Origin: Actinomadura graeca
Lineage (GTDB): Bacteria; Actinomycetota; Actinomycetes; Streptosporangiales; Streptosporangiaceae
Reading direction: 5' to 3'
DNA: 64,000 nt
Assembly (NCBI RefSeq): GCF_019175365.1
Contig: NZ_CP059572.1
Span: forward strand, 6,262,001 to 6,326,000
Shown here: positions 41,630-50,258 of the stretch, one piece after another
How the letters are laid out: each line of letters starts with the position of its first letter
Position numbering within the stretch: position 1 is the stretch's first letter
The notes under the pieces: model-generated
Database searches by the model: none
What the model saw: the letters and a program-made list of their open reading frames with translations, nothing else
What the model was told of the DNA's origin: nothing
Program-made: the position numbers and the translations under genes

Positions 41630-42307
41630 TTAGGCGGGTGATGGGTGTTCGGACAGCACATGCTCCAGGGCCGAGACGGCGTGGGCGCGGTGGACGTCGA
41701 GGATTCTCCGGGCCTCTTCCGCGTCACGGCGGCGGAGGGCGTCGAGGGTGGCCTGGTGCTCGGCGATGACCCGTTCCCGGTTGTCGTCCTCGGCGTAGTA
41801 AATGGAGCGATAGGCGTCGGTGGCGTCCCAGAGGGTGGCGATCAGCCGGGTCAGACGGGGCATGCCCGCGCATTCGAAGAGCGTCATGTGGAAGTTGCGG
41901 TTCGCCGCGGCCATGGTGAGCACGTCCATGTCGGCGGCGGCACGCTCCACCTCGTCCTGGGCGCGTTCCAGTTCTTGCAGCCGTTCGGGCGTGAGCCGGG
42001 TGACGGCCTTGCGGATCGCCTCGCCTTCCAGGAGCTCGCGAATCCGGTACACCTCGCGCAGATCGTCCAGGGACAGTTCCTCGACGAAGTAGCCGCGATG
42101 GGCGCGATAGCCCACCAGCCCCTCGCCCTGGAGGGTCTTGAGGGCTTCGCGCAGCGGGACACGGCTGACGCCGAACTCCTCGGCGATCGCGTCCTGCCGG
42201 ACCGGCGTGCCAGGACGGAACCGGCCCGTGGTGATGGCGCGCCGGAGTTCGGTGAGGACGAACTCCTGCGCCGTCGGTGGCCTGCGATGTCCCTCGGCCG
42301 GGTTCAT
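41630..42307 (-). CDS. GntR-family regulator (FadR/FCD subfamily)
   Basis: A 225-residue regulator. The winged HTH is at ~12-78 ('RPGTPVRQDAIAEEFGVSRV', 'PLREALKTLQGEGLVGYRAH'). The FCD domain has 'LREVYRIRELLEGEAIRKAV' and metal-binding-type residues in 'ANRNFHMTLFECAG' (Asn/His) and 'IAEHQATLDALRRRDAEEAR' (His). These sense organic acids or acyl-CoA compounds. Its ATG overlaps the stop of the CoA-transferase gene (ATGA), so it is cotranscribed. The inverted repeat at 43571-43600 is its likely operator. Confidence 0.88.
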   Translation of the reverse strand: MNPAEGHRRPPTAQEFVLTELRRAITTGRFRPGTPVRQDAIAEEFGVSRVPLREALKTLQGEGLVGYRAHRGYFVEELSLDDLREVYRIRELLEGEAIRKAVTRLTPERLQELERAQDEVERAAADMDVLTMAAANRNFHMTLFECAGMPRLTRLIATLWDATDAYRSIYYAEDDNRERVIAEHQATLDALRRRDAEEARRILDVHRAHAVSALEHVLSEHPSPA

Positions 42308-43476
42308 CGGCCCAATATCTCACGAACCCATGCGTCGTGCTCTCCCAGGTGGGGCGGCGCCAGCCGGTAGCGCGCCGGGGTGGCGCCGAGCCGGATCGGG
42401 TTGGCGACCTGGGGGACGCTCTCCGCGCGTCCGGGGTCGTCCACCTGCACGACCGGCTCCAGCCCGAGGCTCGCGCCGAGGTCGAAGGCGGCCGCGAGGT
42501 CGTTGATGGGGCCGCACGGCACCCCCGCCGAGGTGAGCGCCTCGCACCAGGCGTCCGCGGGGCGCCGCGCGAGGGACTCCGACAGGGCGGCGACGAGCGC
42601 CTCCCGGTCGGTGACACGGCCGGGGTTGGTGGCGAAGCGCGGATCACGCGCGAGATCGTCCCGCTCCAGGACCGCGCACAGCGCGCGGAACTGGCGGTCG
42701 TTCCCGGCGGCGATGACCATCGAACGGTCGGCGGCCTCGAACACCTCGTACGGGACGATGCTCGGATGCCGGTTGCCCAGCGCCCGCGGCACCACCCCGG
42801 CCGCGACGTAGGCCGCGGCCTGGCTGGTCAGCGCCGAGAGCAGTGAGCTGAGCAGCGACACCTCGACCCGCTGCCCCTGGCCGGTTCGGTCGCGATGCCG
42901 CAGCCCGGCCAGCAGACCCGCCACCGCGTGCAGCCCAGTGATCACGTCGACGAGCGCCACGCCTGTTTTGACGGGCTCGTTCCCCGGTTCGCCGGTGACG
43001 CTCATCAGGCCGCCGACCGCCTGGACGACCAGGTCGTAGCCGGGCATGTCGGCGCCCTTGCCGGTGCCGAACCCGGTGATGGAGCAGTAGACCAGCCCGG
43101 GATTGAGCTCCGCCGCCTGCTCGTGGCCGAGGCCGAGCCGCTCCATCGTCCCGGGACGGAAGTTCTCGATGAGGACGTCCGCGCGGGCGACCAGCGCACG
43201 CGCGACTTCTCGGTCGCCGGGATCGTGCAGGTCCAGCGCGATCGACCGTTTGTTCCGGTTGAGGCCGAGGTAGTAGGTCGCCTCGCCGTCCGCGTAGGGC
43301 GGTCCCCACGCCCGCGTGTCGTCGCCCGTCCCGGGGCGCTCGACCTTGACGACCTCCGCGCCGAGGTCGGCCAGCAGCATTGTCGCGTACGGCCCGGCCA
43401 GCACGCGGGTGAAGTCGGCGACGAGGACGCCGGAGAGCGCGCCGTCCGCCGTGCCGGTGCCGTGGTGGTCGTCCAT
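42304..43476 (-). CDS. CaiB/BaiF-type (class III) CoA transferase
   Basis: A 390-residue family III CoA transferase. 'LVADFTRVLAGPYATMLLAD' and 'GAEVVKVERPGTGDDTRAWG' open the fold. 'YYLGLNRNKRSIALDLHDPG' and 'ADVLIENFRPGTMERLGLG' (RPG loop) follow, as does 'YCSITGFGTGKGADMPGYDL' with the catalytic Asp in 'PGYDL'. Together with the divergent glutaryl-CoA dehydrogenase-like gene it suggests activation and oxidation of a dicarboxylic acid such as glutarate. Confidence 0.92.
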   Translation of the reverse strand: MDDHHGTGTADGALSGVLVADFTRVLAGPYATMLLADLGAEVVKVERPGTGDDTRAWGPPYADGEATYYLGLNRNKRSIALDLHDPGDREVARALVARADVLIENFRPGTMERLGLGHEQAAELNPGLVYCSITGFGTGKGADMPGYDLVVQAVGGLMSVTGEPGNEPVKTGVALVDVITGLHAVAGLLAGLRHRDRTGQGQRVEVSLLSSLLSALTSQAAAYVAAGVVPRALGNRHPSIVPYEVFEAADRSMVIAAGNDRQFRALCAVLERDDLARDPRFATNPGRVTDREALVAALSESLARRPADAWCEALTSAGVPCGPINDLAAAFDLGASLGLEPVVQVDDPGRAESVPQVANPIRLGATPARYRLAPPHLGEHDAWVREILGR

Positions 43477-43570
43477 CCGTAGTGCTCCAAGCCGCGTCGG
43501 GGTCGAGGACCTTCGGCGGTCCGCCGACCGGGACCTCCCAGGACCTCTCGGGCAGGACCCTAGGTCAGAG

Positions 43571-43600
43571 ATTTTGGATAATCAATACTGGATCCAAAAT
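43571..43600. promoter_or_regulatory. Perfect 9-bp inverted repeat, probable GntR operator
   Basis: ATTTTGGAT (43571-43579) and ATCCAAAAT (43592-43600) form a perfect inverted repeat with a 12-base spacer; TGGATCCA lies at its right half. It is the only AT-rich block in the gap between the divergent CoA-transferase and acyl-CoA dehydrogenase genes. Confidence 0.7.
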
Positions 43601-43624
43601 AGGATTTGTGATGGAGTGGGCGCC

Positions 43625-44803
43625 GTGAACACACCATCACCGGTCCACCCGTCCGCGCTGTTCGCCGTGGACGGTCTGCTGACCGACGAAGAACGCGAGA
43701 TCCGCCAGACCGTCCGCCGGATGTGCGACGACGAACTGCGCCCCCACCTGGCCCAGTGGTTCGAGGAGGGCCGGTTCCCCGCACGGGACCTGGCCAGGCG
43801 GTTCGGATCCCTCGGGCTGCTCGGCATGCATCTGGAAGGTCACGGCTGCGCGGGGCTCGGCGCCGTCGCGTACGGCCTGGCCTGCCTCGAACTGGAGGGC
43901 GCCGACTCCGGGCTGCGCAGCCTCGTGTCCGTGCAGGGCTCACTCGCGATGTACTCGATCTGGCGGTACGGGAGCGAGGAGCAGAAGCAGGAATGGCTGC
44001 CCGCCATGGCGCGGGGGGAGCGCATCGGGTGCTTCGGCCTGACCGAGTCCGACTTCGGCTCCGACCCCGCCGGGATGCGCACGCGCGCGAGGCGCGACGG
44101 CGACGACTGGGTCCTGGACGGGACCAAGATGTGGATCACGAACGGGTCGATCGCCGACGTCGCCGTGGTGTGGGCACGGGCCGAGGACGGGATCCGCGGC
44201 TTCCTCGTCCCGGCCGGGACCACCGGCTTCACCGCGCACGAGGTCGGCGGCAAGCTCTCGCTGCGCGCCAGCGTGACCAGCGAACTCGTCCTGCAGGACG
44301 TCCGGCTGCCCGCGGACGCCGCGCTCCCCGGCGCCCTCGGCCTGGCCGGTCCGCTCCAGGTCCTGAACGAGGCACGCCTCGGGATCGTCTTCGGCGCGCT
44401 GGGCGCCGCGCTCGACTGCCTGGAGACGACCATCGCCTACGCCGTCGAACGCGAGATCTTCGGCCGCCGGCTGGCATCCTTCCAGCTCACCCAGGAGAAG
44501 CTCGCCGACGCCGCCCTGGAGCTGGGCAAGGGCCTGCTGCTGGCGATCCACCTCGGCCGGCTCAAGGAGTCCGGCGTCCTCCGCCCGGAGCAGGTCAGCG
44601 CCGGCAAGCTCAACAACGTCCGCGAGGCCCTCGCCATCGCCCGCACCTGCCGGACCGTCCTCGGCGCCAGCGGCGTCACCCTGGAGTACCCCGTGATGCG
44701 GCATATGGCGAACCTCGAATCGGTGCTCACCTATGAAGGGACCTCCGAGATCCACACCCTCGTCGTCGGCCGCGCGCTCACCGGCATACAGGCGTTCCGA
44801 TGA
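43625..44803 (+). CDS. Acyl-CoA dehydrogenase, glutaryl-CoA dehydrogenase-like
   Basis: A 392-residue flavoprotein. 'CFGLTESDFGSDPAGMRTRA' is the FAD-binding loop of glutaryl-CoA dehydrogenases and 'DGTKMWITNGSIADVAVVWA' follows. Near the end, 'NLESVLTYEGTSEIHTLVVG' includes the catalytic Glu (TYEGT). The protein starts at GTG 43625 behind GGAGTGGG. With the CoA transferase it could convert glutarate via glutaryl-CoA to crotonyl-CoA. A related diacid is possible. Confidence 0.9.
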   Translation: MNTPSPVHPSALFAVDGLLTDEEREIRQTVRRMCDDELRPHLAQWFEEGRFPARDLARRFGSLGLLGMHLEGHGCAGLGAVAYGLACLELEGADSGLRSLVSVQGSLAMYSIWRYGSEEQKQEWLPAMARGERIGCFGLTESDFGSDPAGMRTRARRDGDDWVLDGTKMWITNGSIADVAVVWARAEDGIRGFLVPAGTTGFTAHEVGGKLSLRASVTSELVLQDVRLPADAALPGALGLAGPLQVLNEARLGIVFGALGAALDCLETTIAYAVEREIFGRRLASFQLTQEKLADAALELGKGLLLAIHLGRLKESGVLRPEQVSAGKLNNVREALAIARTCRTVLGASGVTLEYPVMRHMANLESVLTYEGTSEIHTLVVGRALTGIQAFR

Positions 44804-44847
44804 AAGCATGACCGGCTGGACGGCGGACGCACATGCCCCCGAAGGCG

Positions 44848-45462
44848 TTATACGAGCGCGGCGATCATGGCCTCGGCCATCGGGGCGCTCGATGCCGGGT
44901 TCTGGCCCGTGAACAGGTTCCTGTCGTGGACGGTGAACGGCTGGTAGGCGGGTCCGCCGGAATGGTCGGCGCCCATGTCGCGCAGCCGGTCGGCCAGCAG
45001 CCACGGAGCACCTTCCGCGGTGCCGAACAACTGCTCCTCCTCGTTGGTGAAAGCCGTCATCCTCCGCCCGGTGAACAGCCACCCGGCTTCGGCGTCCACG
45101 GCGGAGAGCAGGGCGGCGGGTCCGTGGCAGACGGCTCCGATGGGCTTTCCGGCCTGGTCGGCGGCGGTGAGCAGGCGTCCGAGGTCGGCGTCCCGGTAGA
45201 GGTCGACCACCGGGCCGTGCCCGCCGGGCAGCACCACCGCGGCATAGTCGTCGATGCCGACGTCGCGGAGCTTCAGCAGCGGCCCGAATTCCCGCAGGGC
45301 CTTCTCGGCGTATTCCACGTGACGGGCGCAGTCCGCTCCGGCGACCTCCGGATCGGCGCTGTGCCGGTCGAGTGGCTGAAGGATCCCGTCAGGGGAGGCG
45401 AAGTCGACGGCGAATCCGGCGTTGGCGAATTCCGCGTGCGGCGCGGCCACTTCATGGCTCAA
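44848..45462 (-). CDS. DJ-1/PfpI-family protein, apparently shortened at the N-terminus
   Basis: A 204-residue type-1 glutamine amidotransferase-like protein of the Hsp31/DJ-1 group. 'FANAGFAVDFASPDG' and 'VVLPGGHGPVVDLYRD' are conserved. The nucleophile elbow is 'KPIGAVCHGPAALLSA' (Cys followed by His), and 'RMTAFTNEEEQLFG' follows. The first beta strand and 'GxWxEE' region of relatives are missing; the only start is TTG at 45462. The frame stays open upstream to a stop near 45529 and reads 'ADHGEPRLSHEVAAPHAEF', faintly like the missing part. Possibly a decayed N-terminus. Confidence 0.7.
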   Translation of the reverse strand: MSHEVAAPHAEFANAGFAVDFASPDGILQPLDRHSADPEVAGADCARHVEYAEKALREFGPLLKLRDVGIDDYAAVVLPGGHGPVVDLYRDADLGRLLTAADQAGKPIGAVCHGPAALLSAVDAEAGWLFTGRRMTAFTNEEEQLFGTAEGAPWLLADRLRDMGADHSGGPAYQPFTVHDRNLFTGQNPASSAPMAEAMIAALV

Positions 45463-45582
45463 GCGTGGTTCACCGTGATCCGCTGCGGACGCCCATTTCG
45501 GGCCCGCCGCGACCGCGGACCCGGCGACCTAGGACGCACAGGTCCAGGCGCGAACCGGCGGAGCGGGGGGACACTGGTCCTC

Positions 45583-46481
45583 ATGACCGAGGCCAATCAG
45601 GAACTCGCCGACTTCCTGCGGCGGGCCCGGGCCCAGGTCGACCCGGCACGGGCGGGACTGCCGCCGGACGGCCGGGTGCGCCGGGTGCCCGGCCTGCGCC
45701 GCGAGGAGGTGGCGCTGCTGGCCGGGGTGTCCACCGACTACTACGCCCGTCTTGAGCAGGGGCGGCGTGTCACGCCGTCCAAGGCCGTCGTCGAGGCGAT
45801 CGGGCGTGCCCTCGAACTCGACGCGGCGGGACGCGCACATCTCACGGACCTCTTCGCCCTGTCGGCGGCACCGGCCCGCCGGCGCCCCCGCGCTGTGCAG
45901 CGTGTGCGTCCCGGGCTCCACCAGCTCCTCGATGCCCTCGACGGCGAGCCCGTGCTCGTGCTCGGCCGCCGCACCGACGTGCTGGCCGCCAACGCGATGG
46001 CCAGGGCGCTGTTCGCCGACTTCGACCGGATGCCCGCCGTCCAGCGCAACTACGCGCGCTGGATGTTCCTGGACGAGGACGCCCGGACGCTGTTCGTGGA
46101 CTGGCCGGACCAGGCCCGGGCCGCGGTCGAGAGCCTGCGGTTCGAGGCCGGACGCGACCCCGGTGACCGCGCCACGGTCGAGCTGATCGCGGACCTGCGC
46201 GAGCACAGCCGCGAGTTCGACCAGTGGTGGGAACAGCACCGGGTCCACCAGCGCACCCACGGCTCGAAGCGCCTGCGCCACCCCCTCGTCGGAGACCTGA
46301 CCGTCGAGTACGAGACGCTCACCCCGCCCGGCGACCCCGACACCACCCTGTTCATCTACACCACCGAAGCCGGATCCCCCTCCCGGCGGCCATCGACCTC
46401 CTCGCCAGCTGGACGGCGACCGGCCCGCCCACCGCCACCCACCGCCAGAGCCACCACCCAGGCCCCACCCCCGACCCCTGA
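45583..46481 (+). pseudogene. MmyB-type XRE regulator with a C-terminal frameshift
   Basis: The protein starts 'MTEANQELADFLRRARAQVD' and has the HTH 'RREEVALLAGVSTDYYARLE'. The MmyB ligand-binding domain is present ('VLVLGRRTDVLAANAMARAL', 'RFEAGRDPGDRATVELIADL'). Near 46389, after 'TTEAGSPSR', the expected ending 'AAIDLLASWTATGPP' is in the +1 frame. One missing G restores a 299-residue protein ending at TGA 46479-46481. As written, the frame stays open to 47736, antisense to the lectin gene. This is either a real mutation or a sequencing error. It may regulate the divergent DJ-1 gene. Confidence 0.8.
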
Positions 46482-46503
46482 CGACCCGCCCAGGAACGAC
46501 GCC

Positions 46504-46551
46504 GGGCCACCTATAGGTCGACGTTGGATGTCGTCCTTGGTGGCCCGTTTT
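46504..46551. terminator. Inverted repeat between convergent genes
   Basis: GGGCCACC (46504-46511) and GGTGGCCC (46539-46546) pair perfectly with a 27-base loop and are followed by GTTTT on the plus strand. It sits between the XRE and lectin gene ends and may serve both. Confidence 0.55.
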
Positions 46552-46566
46552 CTGGGTGTTCGTTGG

Positions 46567-47637
46567 TCAGTCGGGTGGGGTGCGCAGGACTACGCGGCGG
46601 ATCAGCTGGACGTCGGTCAGCGGGCCTGTGGACGCGGCGAAGCCGAACTTGTAGGTGTCGGGGATCGGCTCGGGGGCGTGGAACCTCAGCACCCGCTGGA
46701 AGCCGCGGCCGTTGCGGAAGTCGATCTCTACCGTGGCCATCGGGTTCGGCTCGGGCGTCACCGTGACGCGGACGGTCCGTTTCGCCGGGTCCAGCAGGCC
46801 GTCCGCGCGCTTCGGCGTGGCATCGGCGGGCAATTTCCTCAGGTTGCCGTGCAACTGCCCGGGAAGCGACGACGGCCAAGGGCCGGTGGACGACTTGTTG
46901 GCGGTCGTGGCGTCGATCAGGCAATATCCTTCGACGCCGTTTCCCGGGCCGCGGGCGGTCACGATATTGGGGCCGGGGGCGGACGGGTGCAGGGTGCCGG
47001 CCGGAGAGTGCCTGTCGCAGCCGTTCCCGCGCCTTTCGCCGTCGCCGAAGTATTCTCCGAGGACGTCGAGGCCGATGCCGAGGTACCCGCCGTTGACCCC
47101 CGGGACGAATTGGGCGGAGGAATTGCCTCCCGGCAGTTTCTGGGCATAGCCGAGGCTTCCGCCGAACGCGCCCGGTGTGGTGAGGCGCTGGTCGCCGTCG
47201 GTGAGGAAGAACGAGATGCCGTCGGCCGGTGCGCGTGTGGTGTTGCCGTACTGCCACTGCTCGAAGGTCACCTGGATCCCGTCCTCGGACGGGACGGGCG
47301 AGTCGAACAGGGCGGCGCCGGTCTCCTCGGCGTGGGCGTCGGTGAGCTGGAGATATCCGCGCGGTGCCGCGTTGCCCGGTGGCACGGGCCCGGCCGGGTC
47401 ACGGCGGCATCGTCCGAGCGGATGGTTCGTGCCCTCCGCCGCCGCAGGTCCCCGGGCCGCCCCCGTCAGGCAGGCGGCGCCGTAGCCGACGAAGCGCGCG
47501 TCCGCGGTGGCCCCGGTGAACGGCTCGTCGACCAGGACCGAACCCGGTGCGCGGTGCGCCGCCGAGGCGTGCGCGGTCGACGCGGCCGCCGCCACGAGCC
47601 CGATCGCCGTGATTACGCGAGTCACCCCAAGTCTCAT
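46567..47637 (-). CDS. Secreted L-type lectin-like protein
   Basis: A 356-residue exported protein. A signal peptide occupies residues ~1-26 ('GVTRVITAIGLVAAAASTAH' ending near ASA). The body resembles bacterial legume-lectin-fold proteins: 'VTFEQWQYGNTTRAPADGIS', 'FFLTDGDQRLTTPGAFGGSL', 'VNGGYLGIGLDVLGEYFG' (carbohydrate/metal loop) and 'MATVEIDFRNGRGFQRVLRF'. Four Cys in the middle region may form disulfides. It may bind extracellular glycans; the ligand is unknown. It stands alone and is transcribed away from the neighbouring membrane-protein gene. Confidence 0.75.
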   Translation of the reverse strand: MRLGVTRVITAIGLVAAAASTAHASAAHRAPGSVLVDEPFTGATADARFVGYGAACLTGAARGPAAAEGTNHPLGRCRRDPAGPVPPGNAAPRGYLQLTDAHAEETGAALFDSPVPSEDGIQVTFEQWQYGNTTRAPADGISFFLTDGDQRLTTPGAFGGSLGYAQKLPGGNSSAQFVPGVNGGYLGIGLDVLGEYFGDGERRGNGCDRHSPAGTLHPSAPGPNIVTARGPGNGVEGYCLIDATTANKSSTGPWPSSLPGQLHGNLRKLPADATPKRADGLLDPAKRTVRVTVTPEPNPMATVEIDFRNGRGFQRVLRFHAPEPIPDTYKFGFAASTGPLTDVQLIRRVVLRTPPD

Positions 47638-47854
47638 ATCGCCGGCTCTTTCTCTGCGAGTTCGAAGCGATCTCCCATACGGCCCACATCTGATCATGTA
47701 CTCGCGGCGATCGGCCGTTTGTTGGCCTCCGCGTGAAGATAAGCGGGTTCAAGCATTGCGGGAACGCGTGTCCTCCCATGGGATGGTCAGGCGTTCGCCA
47801 TGTGCGGCGCCCTTCGGGGTGTGGTGGGGAAGGTAGCACCTGGAGGTGCCGCGC
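47638..47854. promoter_or_regulatory. Divergent promoter region, lectin and membrane protein
   Basis: 217 bases between divergent starts. GGAGG (47842-47846) is the ribosome-binding site of the plus-strand gene. Promoter boxes could not be assigned with confidence. Confidence 0.3.
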
Positions 47855-48613
47855 ATGGGGGAGTGGTTCACGAAGGAGATCGCCGACACGGGCCGGCTCA
47901 GGCTGTTCTGCTTTCTCGTGGCGTTCATCGCCGCGTTCTTGTTCATCCGTTTCAGCGTGCGGATGATCCGGCGGCAGGTGCGGTGGTGGCCGGGGAACGT
48001 CACGCCCGGGGGACAGCACGTCCACCACGTGGTGTTCGGGCTGGTGTTCATGTGCGTGGGCGGGGTGGGCGGCCTGGCCATCACCGACGGGTCGTCCGGA
48101 TGGGCCGCGGCCGCCGCCGCGCTCTTCGGGGCGGGTGCGGCGCTGGTGCTGGACGAGTTCGCCCTGGTGCTGCACCTGGAGGACGTCTACTGGAGCGAGC
48201 AGGGCAGGCTCTCGGTCGAGGTCGTCTTCATCACCGTCGCGCTGTGCGGGCTGCTGCTGCTGGGGCTGCGGCCGCTGGGGGTGGACGACGTCGTCGAAGA
48301 GGGCGGATCCTCCGGCGGCGGGCTGTGGAACGTCGCCTTCGTGCTCCTGTTCGACCTCTGTGTCTCGGTCGTGGCGCTTCTCAAGGGCAAGATCTGGACG
48401 GGTCTGATCGGCCTGTTCGTCGGCGTGCTGGCCCTGGTCGGGGCGATCCGGCTCGCGCGTCCGGACTCGCTCTGGGCCCGTCACCGATACCCGGCTGGGT
48501 CCCGCAAGGAGCGCCGTGCCCGGATCCGCGAGCGGCGGTACCGGCGTCCCATCGAGCGGCTCGGCAACGCGGTGGGCGACCTGGTCGCCGGACGCCCGTC
48601 CACCAAGGACTGA
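47855..48613 (+). CDS. Six-helix membrane protein with conserved-looking His/Asp/Glu cluster
   Basis: A 252-residue integral membrane protein I cannot name. About six membrane segments are seen ('LFCFLVAFIAAFLFIRF', 'VFGLVFMCVGGVGGLAI', 'AAAALFGAGAALVLDEFALV', 'VEVVFITVALCGLLLLGL', 'VAFVLLFDLCVSVVALL', 'GLIGLFVGVLALVGAI'). Polar residues cluster at membrane edges: 'GGQHVHHVVFG' and 'LDEFALVLHLEDVYW', possibly a metal site. The C-terminus is strongly basic. A GTG at 47846 is an alternative start. The gene is convergent with the PQQ-type gene, 25 bases away. Confidence 0.7.
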   Translation: MGEWFTKEIADTGRLRLFCFLVAFIAAFLFIRFSVRMIRRQVRWWPGNVTPGGQHVHHVVFGLVFMCVGGVGGLAITDGSSGWAAAAAALFGAGAALVLDEFALVLHLEDVYWSEQGRLSVEVVFITVALCGLLLLGLRPLGVDDVVEEGGSSGGGLWNVAFVLLFDLCVSVVALLKGKIWTGLIGLFVGVLALVGAIRLARPDSLWARHRYPAGSRKERRARIRERRYRRPIERLGNAVGDLVAGRPSTKD

Positions 48614-48638
48614 CCCGGCTCCCAAGGACTGCCCCGGC

Positions 48639-50258
48639 TCACTTCCCGGGAAGCGCGAAGGCGTAGAACATGCTGCCCTCGGTCGCCCAGTCGGCGGTGT
48701 AGCCGTTGCCCCAGTAGACGAAGCCGTTCACGACCGCGGGGCCTGCCAGGGACGAGCCGACGCCCTTGTAGTCCCAGAGGATCTTCCCGGTGTCGGCGTC
48801 CATGGCGTACATGTGGCCGGAGGTCGAACCGCCGTAGAGGACGCCGTTCGCGTAGGTCAGCGGTGCCTTGTCATGGCCCTTGGACGGGTCGGGTACCTGC
48901 CACAGGAGCCTGCCGGTGGCCGCGTCCAGCGCCGAGAACGAGCCGTAGTCGATCGTCCGGCCGTCCGGCAGCCGGTACTTGACGTTGAGCGAGTTGGACT
49001 CCGCGGTGAAGACCCGGCGGCCGTCGGTCGCACTGCCCCACTGGATGCCGCCCTGCTGGCCGCCCGGCGCCGGGGCCGCGCTCCACAGCACCTTGCCGGT
49101 GGCGGCGTCGAGCTGCCAGTAGATGCCGCTCTTCTGGCCGCCGCCGACCACGAGCTGCCGGTGGCCGCCGCGCGTGATCCATGCCATGTGCGGGCCGTCG
49201 CCGAAGTCGGCGTCGGGGCCGTGGTCGACCGGGCAATTGTTCGGCGGCGCCCCCGGCAGGCACGCCGACGTCCAGGAGTCGAAGATCCTGGCGCCGGACG
49301 CCCAGCGGATCTTGCCGGTGCGCTGGTCCAGGGCGAGGATCGACTCCACGTGGTTGTCCGGGGAGAAGCACTCGCCGGGTGTCCCGCCCTTCTTCCGGCA
49401 TTTCTCCACCGAGGCCGGCACCAGGTAATTGTTCCCGGTCGTGACGATGACGGTCTTGTTGACGGGATCCAGTGCGGGTGTGCCGCCCCAGACCGAGGCG
49501 CCGCTGTAGCCGCCGGGCTTGCCTCCGTTCGGCGGCACCATGTAGGTCTTCCAGAGGATTTTGTGGGTCTTCTCGCTGACCGCGACCATGTTGCCGCGGA
49601 ACCGGCAGCATGTGAAGTCGGTGTGGATGGCCTGGTCGGTCTCGCCGGACGAGACGCCCTGGTAGACGACGCCGTCGTGGACCACGGGCCCCTGCGTGAC
49701 CCAGCTGGAGTACTGGGTGTCGAGCACCGTCTTCCAGCGCAGTTCGCCCGTCTTGGTGTTGATCGCCAGAAGCTGCGAGGAGTTGGTCGTGACGGGCGAC
49801 GCCATTCCTGTGCTGTGCAGCCCGTAATGGTCGCCGATGTAGACGGTGTCCCCGGACACAGCCGGAGAGGTCCGCGAATACGTGTGCGCCTCACCGTTGT
49901 ACTCGGAGACCTGGTGCCGCCAGATGACCTTTCCGGTCTCGGCGTCGAACTTGGTGAAGGAGCCTCCGAAGTCCGGCACGTAGACCGCTCCGTCCACGAC
50001 CGCGGGCGTCGCCGAGACGTTGCCGGGCATCTTGTGGCTCCACCGGACGGCCAGTTTCCCGACGTTGGACGTGCCGATCTCATGCTCGTCCAGATTGGCG
50101 CGCGTATTGAAGGTGTTCTGCCCGCCCGAGGGCCAGTCGGCGCCGTCGGGATCCGAGCGCGACGTCATCGCGAAGGCCACGGCCGAGGCCGTGACCACCA
50201 GCAAGCCGACCAGGACCGCCAGCTTCGCCAGCCTGCCGCCCACCCTGAACGCCGCCAT
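48639..50258 (-). CDS. Exported PQQ-type beta-propeller protein, quinoprotein dehydrogenase-like
   Basis: A 539-residue protein with an N-terminal membrane anchor or signal (~10-32). It contains repeated PQQ blades: 'VWRH'-like 'TGKVIWRHQV', 'TGELRWKTVL', 'THKILWKTYM', 'TGKIRWASGA', 'TGKVLWSAAP', 'TGRLLWQVPD' and 'TGKILWDYKG'. Adjacent cysteines in 'HTDFTCCRFRGNMVA' match the vicinal disulfide of PQQ alcohol dehydrogenases and polyvinyl-alcohol dehydrogenase, so it may be a true quinoprotein rather than a BamB-like scaffold. No pqq biosynthesis genes or cytochrome are nearby. Confidence 0.8.
   Translation of the reverse strand: MAAFRVGGRLAKLAVLVGLLVVTASAVAFAMTSRSDPDGADWPSGGQNTFNTRANLDEHEIGTSNVGKLAVRWSHKMPGNVSATPAVVDGAVYVPDFGGSFTKFDAETGKVIWRHQVSEYNGEAHTYSRTSPAVSGDTVYIGDHYGLHSTGMASPVTTNSSQLLAINTKTGELRWKTVLDTQYSSWVTQGPVVHDGVVYQGVSSGETDQAIHTDFTCCRFRGNMVAVSEKTHKILWKTYMVPPNGGKPGGYSGASVWGGTPALDPVNKTVIVTTGNNYLVPASVEKCRKKGGTPGECFSPDNHVESILALDQRTGKIRWASGARIFDSWTSACLPGAPPNNCPVDHGPDADFGDGPHMAWITRGGHRQLVVGGGQKSGIYWQLDAATGKVLWSAAPAPGGQQGGIQWGSATDGRRVFTAESNSLNVKYRLPDGRTIDYGSFSALDAATGRLLWQVPDPSKGHDKAPLTYANGVLYGGSTSGHMYAMDADTGKILWDYKGVGSSLAGPAVVNGFVYWGNGYTADWATEGSMFYAFALPGK

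Noticed and set aside
44833..45582. The plus-strand frame continuing upstream of the MmyB-type regulator
   Set aside because: Conserved regulator sequence begins at the ATG at 45583. The upstream part is antisense to the DJ-1 gene and has shadow composition.
45583..47736. A genuine 717-residue fusion protein
   Set aside because: The part after ~46389 is antisense to the lectin gene and the family's normal ending exists in the +1 frame, so a frameshift is the simpler reading.
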